64,000 nt of DNA from Zhengitettix transpicula (Eukaryota > Arthropoda > Insecta > Orthoptera > Tetrigidae), in assembly GCA_037074705.1 (NCBI GenBank), contig CM073596.1, positions 16,133,501-16,197,500 on the forward strand, read 5' to 3'. Positions 23,313 through 34,531 of this stretch are shown here, piece after piece (the stretch's first letter is position 1; the number at the start of each line of letters is the position of its first letter). The notes beneath the pieces are model-generated. The model had not been told where the DNA came from and did not search any database. It saw only the letters and a list, made by a program, of their open reading frames with translations. A program made the translations under genes and the position numbers.

Positions 23313-23877
23313 CAGTTTTATTTGGGTGTAGACAGGCTATGTATAGGGTAATCCACATAGTCGCAACTCCCCTCTTATAGCATAGGAAGGGATTTGAAAG
23401 GGGGGATGCGGAAGGGTGGAGGAAGGTAGACAAGAGTAACTAGGGGCCCCGGGCTGTGGTTTAAGGATCCTACCCGGCATTCGCCTAAAAGAAATTCAGG
23501 ACAAACCCTAGAAAAACCTGCATCAGGTAGGTCGGGCATTGGGTACTTGTCCCATGCCCTTTCGATGACGGGAGAGGGGTTTGCTGTGGGGTCGCAGCTT
23601 TCCCCTCGCCATGCCTTGGCCAGTTTAGGAGGCAGCTGGCCGACTATTCCAAAAGAAATAGCGGACAACTCTTACCGTATGCCCAAGGTCTGTGACCCCG
23701 GAACATATACCTCTCAGAACATGCCGAGGTGCCTCGGCTTGTGGGAACCTTAGTTCAAAAACGGAGAGGAAAAGGCATCCCCAAAGGTAGCACCTTCGTA
23801 TCTCTCCTACAAGGTTCTGCCTGCGAGAGAACATCCCTCACAGGTTACCTTCGAGAGAAACCTCTCGCAGGCTTCTC
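23313..23877 (-). repeat. SINE-like retroposon, full length, doubled head
   Basis: Directly adjoins the preceding copy in the same orientation. It has a complete TTTGGGTGTAGACAGGCTAT tail and, at its 5' end on the right, two successive hairpin heads (CCTGCGAG...CACAGG and TTCGAGAG...CTCGCAGG), as in the copy at 7325-7737. Confidence 0.8.
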
Positions 23878-25910
23878 ATCCTGGACTGTCCAAATTTCTG
23901 ATCGTCTTATATACGCTTTCTCGACAACAATTCGTCGCAACCATTATAGTCTGCATTCTCGCACCAAACAATGCTGTTCTCTACAATGCTCTGGCCTCAA
24001 AGTTCCGCCGCCAATATTTGATTAAATAATTCAAATGAGACATTGCATTACACATTTGCAATCTCTACCACTCTCAGCTTCTATTGTCCATTCCAAAATA
24101 TATTCGGTTTACTAGAAAAAAATGTTCACTCGTTAATAATTGAACTGATGTCACCGACGTCCAACCACTAGTTATTATGGTCGTGATGTAGAAATGGAAG
24201 TATTACTTGGAGTTTTGCAACGAGATGACATGACAAGTTGAGTGTAAATTTTTCTTAGGCAATCACTAGATATAAGAGCGGTGACAAGGAAGCTGCTGTC
24301 TGCAAGACTAGCAGATAATAAACTTATTCGACGCCACTCTTAGCTTACATCACATATTATCTCAACACTGTCAACTTTGATCACTTTTATTTTAAGATAT
24401 TCCTGCATTTCTGGCATACCAAACACATTATCGGTGAGCCGCAGACGTAATTTACGATACCACGTTCCTTTTGTCATACGTAATGAATCCGATGTGGATT
24501 GTTCTGTTACTAGATAAATTAGGCAATGAAATTAATTGGTAATACGTATTCCATATTGCAGAGATACGGGCTATTAATGAATCAGACGTAATTTATTTGT
24601 GGTTCAACATAAGGATCGGGAATAGATGGTATTGAACTTCTACCTAAGCAAAGAAGACTAAATTTGGCGGAACCAGTGTATTGGAATTTGGAAAAATACG
24701 TACCAAATTGGAGTTCACTTAATTCAACGTCTGGATGGATTATCATGGATGGATTTTGAATAGGAGTACGAATCCGACTGAAATTATTTTTTAATGCGGG
24801 AAAAAAAATCATTTTCGACCAGTTTCAAATTCTTAGTAGTCGTCAGATAAAAAGTAAAGTTTAATCTATCAAATTGTTTTTCCCTTTAATAATTCAGAAT
24901 CTTCTATATGTGAATTGAGTAAAAATCTTTGTATCTGCCTTCATAAAAAAAAAAAACTTTTATGCGTAAAATCGATTCTTCCTGGCTGTGGTCTTCGCGT
25001 AACAAATTGCTTTGGTTTCCTGAGAACGAGACACTGTTCCAGTGCTTGAATTTCTTGAATGTTTGCTTCATCTCTGGTGACGAGTTGATGCAACGCAAGG
25101 AAAGAAGTAATTCTTCACAAATGCAGGATATAACTTTTATCCACGAGAAAGTATCAAAGTTGAAATCATCGTATACCATTATCGGTTGGAATCAAATCGA
25201 AGCATTACCACATTTTCGCAGATAGAAGGTTTTGCTTCATAAACAAATATTTAAGACATTAAAATAAATTATTTTTCAGTCCTTTAGAGACGTCTCGTAA
25301 ACTTTAATGAATAAATTCACTTCTGTTCTCGTATAATTATACGAGCTAATATTTAAGTATTATATTGTAATAATTTAATAATATTACAAATTGGTGAATT
25401 TAACAAATGAAAATTACATTTACCTTTTATGTGGGAATTAATGCGTCTGAAACATAGACGAAATTTGTTGTAGAAGAAATAATACTAAAGATTGAATTTA
25501 AACAGTTTTAAATTTATCAAGAATTAACGATCTCATTTTATCGATATTTAAATAATTAAAATTAAAGAACGATCTGACTTTTATCTTTTAAGAGTGGTTT
25601 ACAAATTATTTCAAAATATTTCTCTACTTACGGCCGCCCAGGTCTCATTTTAGGTTTTTCGTGCACAAAATTTGGTGATATCACTGATTCTAGTACTCAC
25701 AGACTCTAAATGTCAACAAATTCTAATTGGCGTAGTTTTGTTAGTTGGTCTAACACAAATTGGTAGATTCTCGATGCTTTGCTGCAACCTGGATTTGCAG
25801 ATCTCGTGACTTTAGTTGGAAATGTACTTCATTGGTTTGTCTATGGCCAGCAGGTTGAATTTATGCTCGGCCACCGATTACAACATTAGTTTCACTCTCT
25901 CCTTCTCGAC
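23878..25910. other. No gene recognised
   Basis: Mostly AT-rich. The overlapping frames at 24904-25179 (-) and 24962-25225 (+) have no signal peptide or domain. Nothing is supportable as a gene or RNA. Confidence 0.35.
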
Positions 25911-25920
25911 TGCAAAACTT

Positions 25921-26040
25921 TTTATAAAATGAATTTTCTGGTCTTTACACCTCGCTGTTCTATGCCCGACTGCAAAACTTTTTATAACATGAATTTTCTG
26001 GTCTTTACACCTCGCTGTTCTATGCCCGACTGCACATTTC
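25921..26040 (+). repeat. Two tandem 60-bp units
   Basis: 25921-25980 and 25981-26040 are identical except for one base (TATAAAATG versus TATAACATG). The unit includes TTCTGGTCTTTACACCTCGC. The preceding and following bases also fit a partial unit. Confidence 0.9.
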
Positions 26041-26578
26041 TGACTGTCCGTTCGTCTCGTAGATTTTGAGCGCGTAGAACCTCAACAATGTTTTCTTTGC
26101 CTCGCCGAATTGTTGCGGCGTCCGCTCTATATCCTCTAATAATGAGTCCTCTACAATCCAACTTTCCAATTAGAACAATGTCTTAATTACCAATTACTAC
26201 AATATATATATATATATATATATATATTTGTCTTGGAAGTGTTGTTTGTGTGGTCTTGAGAATTCGAAACCGTGCACGTGCCTGGGGGGTGGAGGGGATA
26301 AATATTGCGACCCCAGTAATTTCGTGTCCTGTCTCGATTGTTGGCCTTAACATGACAGAGTAGTTATCCATTGTGGACTACGGAACTGCAGCTGCGTGCA
26401 TTGAATCTTGTGATAATGGAAGAATCTGTCAACTGGAACTGCGACGAAGTTTTCAAACAATGAAAAAAGTAAAAGACTGGGAGAATATAAGGGAGGAGAT
26501 AAGATTTTGAGAGGAGTTGTTCTGCGATCACCGAAGCTGGTGGGTGTGATTAAGAGAGGGTCCGTAAAGTTGTTCTAG
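26041..26578. other. Intergenic with AT microsatellite
   Basis: A (TA)n run lies at about 26199-26227. No gene is seen. Confidence 0.45.
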
Positions 26579-26579
26579 T

Positions 26580-26690
26580 TCGAGGCAGAATCGTCGTGAG
26601 AAAGGAACCAGATATAGTTTGAGGCAGAATCGTCGTGAGAAAGGAACCAGATATAGTTTGAGACAGAATCGTCGTGAGAAAGGGGCATCA
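26580..26690 (+). repeat. 39-bp tandem repeat
   Basis: Nearly three copies of a 39-base unit beginning GAGGCAGAATCGTCGTGAG and ending GATATAGTTT. The unit is 13 codons, so a minus-strand frame stays open through it (HDDSASNYIWFLS repeated). I regard that frame as a by-product. Confidence 0.9.
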
Positions 26691-27119
26691 ATTGGTTAGT
26701 GAAGAGTTCACAGAATAGCAGCACACAATTTGGTACAACGGCTTGCCAGCATTCAATCCCAGAGGCCGACGCCTTAGCCAGCAATCAACCCCTGAGTCGA
26801 CGCCAGTACGTGGGTACGAGAGCTACAGCAGGCAACACAACACAGAATAGCAGTACGCATTTGGTACGGGCAACAGATCAATTCTATGTAAAAACCACAG
26901 GTGCCTGAGATAAGAGTTTTCATGTTTAACTTTAATAAACTTATATAAAATTTCTTTATTGGTCAAATATTTAGTTTGATTTAACGAAAAAAAACCAGCC
27001 CACGAAAACAATTCTTTAAAATATATATAACGTCTATTTCAAAGGAATAGTTGATTAGTATGTATGCAGTTATTTAAATACGTTAAGAAAACACGCTTGG
27101 CCCTTTGATAGCATTGCCC
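26691..27119. other. No gene recognised
   Basis: A GC-richer part at 26700-26900 is open on the plus strand but has no signal peptide or domain. The rest is AT-rich. Confidence 0.3.
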
Positions 27120-27425
27120 TCTTTAATAATAACTGTCCATACTGTACTCTGCTTTCCTTCTTGGTCTTCCAACTGATTTTCTATCTAGAACATTCTAATC
27201 ATGTGCCGTAGCCTAAGTCTTTGTTCATTATTCTCCAACCACCATTATTAATTATTGGCCTTAATATGTTCATTTTCCAAAATTTTACATTATCATTTTC
27301 TTCTTTCACAAAGGCCATTTCTCGCTCCCATACAAAAATATTGGTATTATCAATACTTAAGCGATAATAGCTTCCAGATTCTATATTTCCTGTATATTCT
27401 GAGAACACGTATAAATTTTAATAAC
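27120..27425 (-). pseudogene. Possible LINE reverse-transcriptase C-terminal remnant
   Basis: Minus-strand translation shows a weak resemblance to the connection region of RTE-like RTs: KMNILRPIINNGGWRIMNKD, where intact elements have a KILRRIYGP...EWRIRTN-type block. This is followed by a decayed basic segment containing KISWKTKKESRVQYG. It is heavily degraded. The identification rests only on this pattern and may be wrong. Confidence 0.3.
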
Positions 27426-27527
27426 ATTTCTTTAAGTGTAATTTATTTGATAAGGCAGTTATAGAGCAACATATTTTCTTTTATAAGAATAATTGAGCCA
27501 AAATCAGGCCCAAATTATTTTTAATAC

Positions 27528-28217
27528 TAGCTGGGTGCCCAGTGTTGCACGGGTACTCGTTCTTTACACTTTCATAATCAAATATGTGAAATTATGATAA
27601 TATACACAAATAACCAAATTTTTTTAAAGAAGCTCACTTAAAATAATTCGGCAGTTTCAGCACATTAAAAATTTATTAAATTATAATGATTAACAAATAT
27701 TAGGTATTGATTTTATCTTCATTCTATGTCTCCTCCAGTACATACAAAATTGAGCAAAATCATAATACGTGCTATATTTATGCCATGTCAGCCATGTAAA
27801 AGTCAAGTCATTTAAAAGAAAATTAGTTCCACAGATCGTATTATTTTTTTATTATCATTCAATGAGTATTGCTGGAAATAATTATACTTTTTATTCAATC
27901 AAAATAGTTCTGCTTTAATTCATTACGAAAAACGGAACTATTTACTTTGTTGTGCAGTATCGTCTCCTAGTGACGTCTCATCCTTGCGTGTGCTATGACG
28001 TCATGATTTATTGACGCGCAGTAATTTAACACAAAATGATTACATTTTAAAATTATTATTCTTTCCATCTTTATGCTACAGGTTTCTCACTCCCGCAGAA
28101 CCGTTTCTCGTCGTTTGAAGAATATGTGTACCAATTTTTGTTACAATCTGTCCACGCTTTTAAATATGTATAGAGATTAACGAAATTACATACATACAAA
28201 TATACATTCTTTTTGTA
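27528..28217 (+). repeat. RTE-tail-like dispersed repeat, copy 4
   Basis: Begins ACTAGCTGGGTGCCCAGTG and ends CATACATACAAATATACATT, CTTTTTGTATTATGTAGATT. It is closely parallel to the copy at 13746-14467 throughout, including TATGACGTCATGATTTATTG. Confidence 0.8.
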
Positions 28218-28500
28218 TTATGTAGATTAGGTTCCTGTTTAAGCACTTTTTTTTTTCACGTGACTATTCACAATTTCTCTTCTAATTTTTCTACATAATT
28301 TTCTCTATAATTTAGCATTTCAAATTACGATCTGCAGTCACGGTTGCGATTACTTGCGCAATGTATGTCAATACGTCTCGTTCTTTGACCAGATAGGTTC
28401 ATCCCAAGATAATAACGGGTTTCTCCTTTTTGGAGTATTGTCACCTTACGTCACCTGTGACTCCTGGAGGGGGGAAGACGTGTCGGTGATGTCACGGAGC
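28218..28500. other. Upstream region of GBP-like gene 2
   Basis: Non-coding. It becomes GC-rich near the gene and includes TTACGTCACCTG, a CRE-like element, at about 28447. Confidence 0.4.
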
Positions 28501-28531
28501 CGAGTTACTTAAGACAAGTTCCCGCTCAGCT

Positions 28532-28537
28532 TCAGTT
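28532..28537 (+). promoter_or_regulatory. Candidate initiator (TCAGTT) of GBP-like gene 2
   Basis: TTCAGTT fits the arthropod TCAGT initiator and lies 25 bases upstream of the ATG. An ACTTAAG at about 28507 is a weak TATA candidate at the right distance. Confidence 0.35.
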
Positions 28538-28556
28538 CTAAGAGCTTCCTTCCATC

Positions 28557-28838
28557 ATGGCACGGGCATCGCAGCTGTTCCTGGCCGTCGTTCTCCTGGT
28601 CGCCTTCGTCGAGGCGGCCCCGGCGCAAAAGAATCGCCACCGACGTATGCTGCCTCCGCCGCCCCCGCCGCTGGTGCGTCCCCACAACCCCAAGGAGACG
28701 CAGGTTTCTACGACGGCCAGCACGACCACCGCCAGAACGATCCAAGGATTTAAACCCATCCACGTCATCATCGGGCCCAAATTGTGCGACGAAGGCGAGA
28801 AGCTGGATCCCTCGGGCAACTGCAGAGAGATCTGGTAG
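28557..28838 (+). CDS. GBP/ENF-like cytokine precursor 2, Pro/Thr-rich pro-region
   Basis: A 93-residue prepropeptide. Residues 1-20 are the signal peptide (cleavage motif VEA). Residues 24-31 are basic (KNRHRR), followed by a run of six prolines (about 33-38), a Ser/Thr-rich stretch (TQVSTTASTTTART) that could be O-glycosylated, then GFKPIHVIIGPKL and the C-terminal module CDEGEKLDPSGNCREIW. The stop follows directly on Trp. C77 and C89 give the 11-residue disulfide loop, and every position of the C-x2-G-x6-G-x-C-[KR] pattern is kept. The start context ATCATGG is good, and a poly(A) signal AATAAA lies at 29093-29098. The gene lies on the same strand as the other four GBP-like genes. Codons are GC-rich compared with the flanks, as expected of a real exon. 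Confidence 0.72.
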   Translation: MARASQLFLAVVLLVAFVEAAPAQKNRHRRMLPPPPPPLVRPHNPKETQVSTTASTTTARTIQGFKPIHVIIGPKLCDEGEKLDPSGNCREIW

Positions 28839-29423
28839 ACCTGTTAGAAGCTTCGAACCGTATAGTGTTTTCAGTCTTCTCATCCCCTGGACTGATTTCC
28901 TGCTTGCACAATGCCACAATAGAATAAGGAGAAAGAATCTCAGTGTCTGATTAGCGTGTCTGAATAACGGGCATTTCGCCATTGCAACTCGTTATTGATT
29001 CAATTTCAACTAAAATGTGTTTGTGAAGCACGCTACGATCCAGTATTATCTACGGTGCCTGTGAAAAAGTATTGTTATGATGTGTTATAATTAATAAAAC
29101 GCCATTGCATCAAACTCATAAATATTTTGTCTTATTTTCTTCAATGCTAAAATTATTTCCTTAAATCTGGGTTGGGAGCCATCTGGGAGTAAGCGTCGTG
29201 TGTCCTAGTACCCTGTTAAGATGCAATCAAAACCCACTCTCAAGTAATTAGGACTCATTTATCCTGCTCCAGCATGCTTCAATAGTATAGACTGAGTTAA
29301 TAATAACCCCATCACTCGAAGCAGAAAAATATAAGAGCGTGTCGAAGCGATAGTGTAAAACTTACGAGTACATCAGGTAGGTGAAATCTATGGCACAGCA
29401 TATATATATATATATTAAATATA
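28839..29423. other. 3' flank of GBP-like gene 2
   Basis: 3' UTR up to about 29115 (AATAAA at 29093-29098), then AT-rich DNA with a short (TA)n at about 29399-29416. Confidence 0.45.
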
Positions 29424-29470
29424 GTTTTTTTGGGGGTAACAGGCTACATGAGGGTAATCCACATAGTGAC
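29424..29470 (-). repeat. SINE-like tail fragment
   Basis: Only the terminal 45 bases of the family (GGTAACAGGCTACATGAGGG, then TAATCCACATAGTG) with a T run. An extreme 5' truncation. Confidence 0.75.
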
Positions 29471-31009
29471 ATAGTTTTAAAAAAGTAGAGTTTGTATATA
29501 CAAGATCAACAAGTATGCCTGCTAGTGGTACAATATTTTTGCACAACGATGAAACGACAGGTTACTGAGATGAAGAATAATTGAGTCAACCTAATTAATA
29601 GACTAATAATATTATTTAGAGAAAAAATAGGTAAGTACCGAAATTACCAGAAGAAACATTTAGCATACACGAATAAAATAAAAAAGTTGAAATATAACAC
29701 ACGGCAAATGAATTGAGTTTAACAACTGACTATTTTAAAATTTAAAATATGGTATTTGGTTGAGATTTCATGCAGATACTATTTTTATTAACCTTTTTAT
29801 GTTCGCCAGTTTATATGCTTACGAATAAAGTGTAAATGTTGCTTCAGAAAGAAATATCTGAATTCTTTTACAACATTAATATAAATTTAATTATATCAAA
29901 GATTATCAATTTTTTAAATTTGTCTTCTGCCAGTTAACTTCAAATCCGTCAATATAATAAAAAAGATTATATGCGTAAATGATTACAAACTAATTTTCGA
30001 AATGTAAAGGAATCTTCGAAAACTGTATAAAATTCCTAACAAACTTTACAAATAATGTAAACTTAATCAAAAAAAAATTATTTTTTAAATCTTGAAGAGA
30101 GCAACAATTTTTTTTTGTTATAATTCAGACATGTTCCACTTTTGAATTTTCGTTCCTGTTGTCTTCACTCTTGATAATGAGTATATTTATCAGGTATTCA
30201 CTTATGATTACAGTAACACCTCTTTAACCGGCGTTTTATCTTTTCAGTGATACCACGTAATAGTTAAGATAATGAGGTAGTTCTATCTGGAGAGTTTTGC
30301 ATCAACCGGCATGAATGGAGTGTAACAGTACATCTAAACGAAAGCTTATTGAGAAATGTTTACCAATATTTTCCTTTTGGAAAAAAAGTTAGTTATTATT
30401 TTAGGATTAATTAGCTGCCAGTAATTAAATCTCCTTCAAAGCATTCTTTACTGTTTTTGCATCTTTATCCCAAAGCCTATAATTAGTCACCAAATTTATA
30501 AAAAGAAAAAAAGAAACCAGACATGTTGACTGAAATCTGTACAACGAAGTTATAATAATTTCTTTTTCCAAAATACGAAACTCTCCCGAGATAGATTTCG
30601 ATAAATATTCAAGTTCATCAGGCCCGTAGATGCGTGACATATTATCTTACAGGATAGCTACGCATCTAAACGAAAATATCAAGAAACAAATATTTGTGAC
30701 AAATTTAATTCGACTATGGCGAGCTACTAAAAATTCAAAATTAAATAATTTTGGCTGAAATTTATTAAGCAGGTTTTAATTTTTACGATTATAGTGAATA
30801 AAAATCCGTCAAAATGAATTTAAATATCTCGTAGAAAAATATAGCTTCGACACTTTGAATGTTTTAGTAAGTTATGAAACATTTTTAATTTCAGTGTTAT
30901 ACATAAGATTTTATCGGACTAATTTTCATCCATATTTATTACTTTTTTGTGTCTAAAATTTCCAAAGTTACCCTAAACGGAGCAAAGCATTTACCACTGT
31001 GAACAAAAA
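29471..31009. other. No gene seen
   Basis: Very AT-rich intergenic DNA. The minus frame at 30425-30640 has no recognisable features. Confidence 0.4.
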
Positions 31010-32215
31010 GTAAGGTGAATTTATTTATAAAATATAAATTCTTTATTTATTCTGTCAAATCAATTTTATCCCCTTCAAAGTAATCGCCGTCCGATAAAAC
31101 GCACTTTTTCCTACGCTTTTTCCAGTCCTCGAAACAGTCGGAATAGTCTTTTTCCGGTATAGCCTTCAAGACCTTCTTCGATTCGGTTTTTATCTCCTCA
31201 ATGGTGTCAAAATGGTGTCACCGCATTGGCCTTTTGAGTTTGCTGAATAGTCAAAAGTCGCACGGAGCCAAATCAGGTGGATTTATGGTGGTTGCGGAAC
31301 GATATGAGTCCAGTTTTTGGCAAAAAAAGTCGCGAAGAACCAATACAGTATGACACGGCGCATTATCGTGATGAAGGAACCAAGAGTTTTTCGCCCATAA
31401 TTCCGGCCGTTTCAGACGAATAACTTCATGCAAACGACGCATAACGCTCAAATATTATTCTTTGTTGACAGTTTGGCCCGGCGGAAGGAATTCATAGTGC
31501 ACTACACCACGATAATCAAAGAAAACTGTCAACATCACCTTGATTTTCGATCGACTATGCCGTTGTCTTTTCGGTCTTGCTTCACCTTTTGCACGATATT
31601 CGCTGGATTTGTCGGTGGTTTCAGGGTCGTATGCGTGAATCCAAGTCTCGTCTCCAGTAATGATGCATTTCAAGTGGTCCTGATAGTCAGACAGCAAAGT
31701 TTCACACACATCAACGCGACGCTTTTTTTCCAAAAAATTGAGCGATTTTGGCACCAATCGAGACTTGACGCGTTTGAGAAACGAAACATTCTTCAAAATG
31801 GTTTGGGCTGAGCCAAATGAGATTCCAACACTATCAGCGAGATCTCTAATTGTCCATCGACGATTTTAAAGCACCAAATCTTTGATATTTTGGACGTGGC
31901 CCTCGTCGGTAGACGTTGATCCAGGCGCGGTTCGTCTTCAACGCGTTCTCGGTCCTCTTTGAACTCGTTGTACCACTTATAAACTTTTTCTGTGCCATAG
32001 TTTGATCACCAAAGGCCTTCAACGTGTCCGCACAAGAATATATATTCGTTCCGCAAACAAAATTTGATGCAAGTTCTTTGCTCAACAAAATCATCCATTA
32101 CAAAAATCGAAAAATTCACTTTTGGTTTTGGTTTACAAAAACACGTGTAACTCGGATATAATTAAACCTTTTAACAAACAGACGCTTGGCAAATATTATA
32201 GACAGTCCTACCAAC
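31010..32215 (-). pseudogene. mariner transposon with broken transposase
   Basis: Three minus-strand frame pieces together cover a mariner-family transposase. The N-terminal part starts at about 32097 (MDDFVEQRTCIKF). The catalytic core has the three DD34D acidic sites: IITGDETWIHAYDPET (31455-31796 frame), FLHHDNAPCHT and PPDLAPCDF (31251-31451 frame). Damage includes a stop between the two core pieces at about 31452, a TGA directly after LAPCDF where Trp is usual (the downstream LFSKLKRPMR is still readable), and frameshifts in the N-terminal third. It is inactive. The terminal inverted repeats were not resolved by eye, so the ends are approximate. Confidence 0.85.
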
Positions 32216-32229
32216 CTAGGAAAAAAAAT

Positions 32230-32880
32230 TAGTTGCCTTCTTATACCCGGGAGTTTTAAATGACAAGTTCACCATACTTTTTGATCACAGTGGTATATAA
32301 CACTAGCAATCGCTCTAAACACGGCGTAGAAAAACATCGCATAAGCCTTTTTGAATCAAGCATTATAAATCTATACAATAGTCTTCCGGAAGAAATAAAA
32401 ACATTAAGTATACAAAATTTATTGATAAAGAGTTGTAAATCTCTGTTAATTACTGGAGCATATTACTCGGTGAAAGAGTTCGTAGAAAGGAAAAACAGAT
32501 TAAATTCTCTTTAGTAAAATAGTTTTGTAGTTACGCTATTATTTAACGATGATTATATTCTATAATTTAACTGCTGACTTATTTTATTTTTCATGTTCGA
32601 CGGGAATCGATGTAGTATTTTCTAGTGGAAATTCCGTCGAATATAAATTGAAGATGAATTAAAACACTTATTATTTCTTTAATTACTAATTACTGTCATA
32701 TTAATATATTTAACGTAGTTTTAAATCATATTCTTTGATAAAGTACAATGTTTGTTTATTAAACAGTCAATTTGTAATAATTATTCTTTTCATGTAATCT
32801 TATATTGTGACGTGTCCCATTTCCTTGACTGAGGACTAATGGAATGAATAATAATAAATCTTCTTATGAAAAATAAATAT
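32230..32880 (+). pseudogene. LINE 3'-end remnant (C-terminus of RT ORF)
   Basis: The plus frame 32260-32514 reads like the C-terminal tail of a CR1/Jockey-type ORF2. NRSKHGVEKHRISLFESS is followed by NLYNSLPEEIKTL (the common 'LYNSLP..IK' motif) and GAYYSVKEFVERK ('YSV.EF'). It is followed by a 3'UTR-like region ending near TGACGTGTCCCATTTCC, a frequent end of such elements. The element is 5'-truncated, so only the tail is present. Confidence 0.6.
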
Positions 32881-34480
32881 TCTAAACCTATTAAACTAAA
32901 TTTTAATATTAATTAATTTCTTTTTAATACGAATTAATAAGAAAAAACTACGAATTATGGACTTAACTTAGAGTAAGGAAGAAAGGTTTCTTATTAAAGG
33001 GAACTAATTAATTATTCCATTTACTTGGCATTGTTCGTACATTATTACTTAAGTGATTAATGTGAATTATCGATTTGTTTTTTAAAAAATTTGCGTCAAG
33101 TGAGTGAACAGTTTAATGGCTCCAATAACATTAATTCAGATATTATGATGATATATCGAGAATGATATTGGAACCTTCGAGTTATCCTGTCTGGAGGGGA
33201 AAAAAAATCGAATCATTTTGTTTGACAATTCAGAAGTCTGCTCTATTTCCAAATATTTAATTCTATTGGCAGGTTACGAGTTATATCGTTACCTTGAGAC
33301 CTTCAGATGAAAACAAAACTTTTACGGTAAATGCACTCGTTTGCGAGGAGTTGCATTGCAAATTTCCGCTAACGACGTGTCGTGACGTCCATTGGCAAAT
33401 ATTTGGGCTGCGATATTTACCTGGGAGAAAATTAACCTTGAAGGTGATGCAAACAAGAATAGAGGCTCACACCAGATTTCACTTTGCGTGAGTCTACACC
33501 AAACTACTTAATATGTCTCAGGAAAAAAATTACATAATTTAAAGTCTCAGCTATAAATAAATACGACACCATTTTACGTGAAACAGGATACACAGTAAAA
33601 AATATTGCATAACTTCAATATTTTTAATTTTGTCTTACAGTTACTTCCATAATCACTACTGATAGGCTACGACTTATTTATTTCATTTCATTATTTCCTG
33701 TAAATACGACATTTTAAGCCGTAACCAATATAAACAATGAACATTAAAAATTCTACGATTTCAAACATTTTATTTCACTTAGGTTTTTTTTTTGCTTCTG
33801 TTTGGCACATTTTTCGTTCGTCAACCTCACTCTTCTCCAATGGAATATTTGGAAATCTAAACTACCAGACGATAATACTGATTTTGTATTCGAGGCTATC
33901 ATAAATTACGTATATTTACTCAAAGTTTTCCCGTTGCATAATGTAGAGATGAAGCCCAAAACTTCGAATGGGAAATAAAGGTTTAGAGAATTAAAATAGT
34001 AAACAAGAGACGTGGATTAATATACAGGTTCACAAACCCCACTTTCACTTATTTATATTTCCAGATTTTGACCTACACTTGAAAGAGACTTGTTCGTATT
34101 TTCCATTATTACAAGTTACAGCTTAATATGCTGAGAAGAAAACCAAATTACTAACGGTAAAAAGGAAAATTGATAAAGAAGTCCCCCAATAGAAAAATCT
34201 TGAATAGCTTCAATGTTGGAAGTGAAGATAAAAGAGGAACAGATCTTAAGAATTAGCAAAGGATTCTCCTACCTATTTCCTACTTTATAATTCCCACTTG
34301 GTTCTCCTCTTCGTCTTAGGCAATCAAAAGACGCCATGTTAATGACATTACGTCATTCCTATAAAATCAAAATTAACTACAGTAAAATTATGTTATCCAG
34401 TTATCTTATTCATATCTCTGTCTTTGCCCCACATGGATCAACATTTCCGAGCTCTATTACGATAGACATAAACTTGATAC
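32881..34480. other. Mostly empty AT-rich DNA upstream of GBP-like gene 3
   Basis: No supported gene. The plus frame at 33294-33491 contains a Cys-spaced stretch, CEELHCKFPLTTCRDVHW (about 33342-33395), that faintly recalls the GBP-like module but lacks its two glycines and has no signal peptide. The rest is AT-rich and featureless. Confidence 0.35.
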
Positions 34481-34521
34481 GCCCTGCTCTATCATCGCTG
34501 CCGCCGCCCACAGATCTCTGG

Positions 34522-34528
34522 TTCAGTG
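34522..34528 (+). promoter_or_regulatory. Candidate initiator (TTCAGTG) of GBP-like gene 3
   Basis: TTCAGTG lies just before the ATG at 34532. It fits the arthropod initiator but would give an extremely short leader, so it may be coincidental. Confidence 0.25.
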
Positions 34529-34531
34529 ACC

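Noticed and set aside
28509..28982. Minus-strand 157-residue frame over GBP-like gene 2
   Set aside because: Antisense shadow of the plus-strand gene. No recognisable domain.
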